A stretch of DNA of 7,146 bases, taken from VFJZ01 sp038321545 (GTDB taxonomy: Bacteria > Actinomycetota > Thermoleophilia > Gaiellales > F1-60-MAGs149). The notes below the pieces were generated by a model that did not search any database, was not told the DNA's origin, and worked only from the letters and a program-made list of their open reading frames with translations. The position numbers and the translations under genes were made by a program. Within the stretch, counting starts at the first letter, position 1; every line of letters begins with the position of its first letter. This document shows, one piece after another, positions 6,532 through 7,146 of this stretch. The stretch covers positions 1 to 7,146 of the forward strand of contig JBBQFB010000203.1 in the NCBI GenBank assembly GCA_038321545.1. Direction: 5' to 3'.

Positions 6532-7146
6532 GTGCAGGTGCTGCGGATACGCGACGGGCTGTGGCGGTGGACGGCGCCCCACCCCGACTGGGAGCCCGGC
6601 GGCGAGGGGCCCGCTGCCTGGCCGGAGCAGGTCGGCTGCGTCTACTACGAGGCACCGGACGCGATCGTGCTGGTCGATCCCCTCGTCCCGGCGGACGCGG
6701 CCGAGGCGGCGCGCTTCTACGAGGCCCTCGACCGTGACGTCGCGCGACGCGGGCTGCCGGTCTCGATCCTCCGCACGATCCCGTGGCACGAGCGGTCCTG
6801 TGCAGCCATCCGCGAGCGATACGCGACCACGGACGCTTGGCCCGAGGGCGTCCAGGTCTTCCCGCTCGGCGACGTCCACGGCGAGGTGGTGCTGTACCTC
6901 GGCGAGCACCGGGCACTGGTGCCGGGCGACATCATCCTCGGTGCCGACGCCCTCGGTACTGCGCCGGCCGGCGGCCTAATGGTGGCGCCTCCGTCGTGGC
7001 ACCGGGAGCCACCGGAGCAGAAGGCCTGGTACGAGCGGTCGATTCCGGCCGCGCTGGAACCGGTGGCCGCCCTCGCTGCCGAGATGGTGCTGGTGACGCA
7101 TGGCACGCCGGTGCTCACGGGCGGCGCCAGGGCGCTCCGGGCGGCA
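6532..7146 (+). CDS. Metallo-beta-lactamase-fold-like protein with degenerate metal site, 3'-partial
   Basis: The frame is open from GTG at 6532 to the window end, giving 205 residues. The start is nine bases after the moeA stop and yields VQVLRIRDGLWRWTAPHPDW, typical of a small actinobacterial MBL-like family. Landmarks of the fold are IVLVDP (D49), a strand ending in IPWHERS (84-89, H86), VPGDIIL (G132-D133) and VTHGTPVL (H190). The catalytic HxHxDH signature should sit at IPWHERS, but only one His is there and the Asp-His pair is missing. A two-metal hydrolase site is therefore doubtful. A second GTG at 6538 could also be the start. No link to formate metabolism is evident beyond position, and the substrate is unknown. 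The end of the protein lies outside the window. Confidence 0.72.
   Translation, partial: MQVLRIRDGLWRWTAPHPDWEPGGEGPAAWPEQVGCVYYEAPDAIVLVDPLVPADAAEAARFYEALDRDVARRGLPVSILRTIPWHERSCAAIRERYATTDAWPEGVQVFPLGDVHGEVVLYLGEHRALVPGDIILGADALGTAPAGGLMVAPPSWHREPPEQKAWYERSIPAALEPVAALAAEMVLVTHGTPVLTGGARALRAA

Noticed and set aside
1390..6909. Long minus-strand open frames (for example 1390-2733, 2841-4463, 5293-6909)
   Set aside because: They lie antisense to clearly homologous genes, have low-complexity Arg/Ala/Val-rich translations, and are the usual by-product of GC-rich third codon positions.

Overview
The window is very GC-rich, with G or C at most third codon positions and frequent GTG starts. It is packed with genes on the plus strand and has no real intergenic space. 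This suits a high-GC actinobacterium; the protein style recalls deep lineages such as Thermoleophilia, but that placement is an impression, since no marker gene is present. No RNA gene, mobile element, CRISPR array, terminator or promoter could be supported.

The first two thirds (2-4502) encode a multisubunit, probably soluble NAD-linked formate dehydrogenase. The order is the catalytic bis-MGD subunit (5' end cut by the window), a NuoE/NuoF-type diaphorase, and an iron-sulfur electron-transfer subunit. The last resembles the N-terminal part of long-form FdhA or NuoG. Next come two maturation genes: fdhD (sulfur transfer to the cofactor) and a moeA homologue (molybdenum insertion). Adjacent genes overlap by 1-4 bases (TGATG, ATGA, ATGA, GTGA), so the block looks like one translationally coupled operon. 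A partial metallo-beta-lactamase-like gene follows after 9 bases and runs off the window.

Two in-frame stop codons stand out. (1) The catalytic subunit contains an in-frame TGA at 23-25, exactly where E. coli FdhF has selenocysteine. A hairpin with a GGTCT loop follows at the spacing of the E. coli fdhF SECIS element, so the gene almost certainly encodes a selenoprotein. A conventional gene caller would start it about 30 codons too late. (2) The diaphorase is one continuous NuoE-NuoF fusion frame (1729-3564) broken by a single TAG at 2476-2478, inside the normally uninterrupted N-terminal region of NuoF. It may be a nonsense mutation, a sequence error or readthrough; the sequence alone cannot decide.

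Proposed electron path: formate is oxidised at the Se-Mo/W centre of FdhF, electrons pass through the Fe-S clusters of the 313-residue subunit and of NuoE/NuoF, and FMN in NuoF reduces NAD+. The reverse reaction, CO2 reduction, is also possible.
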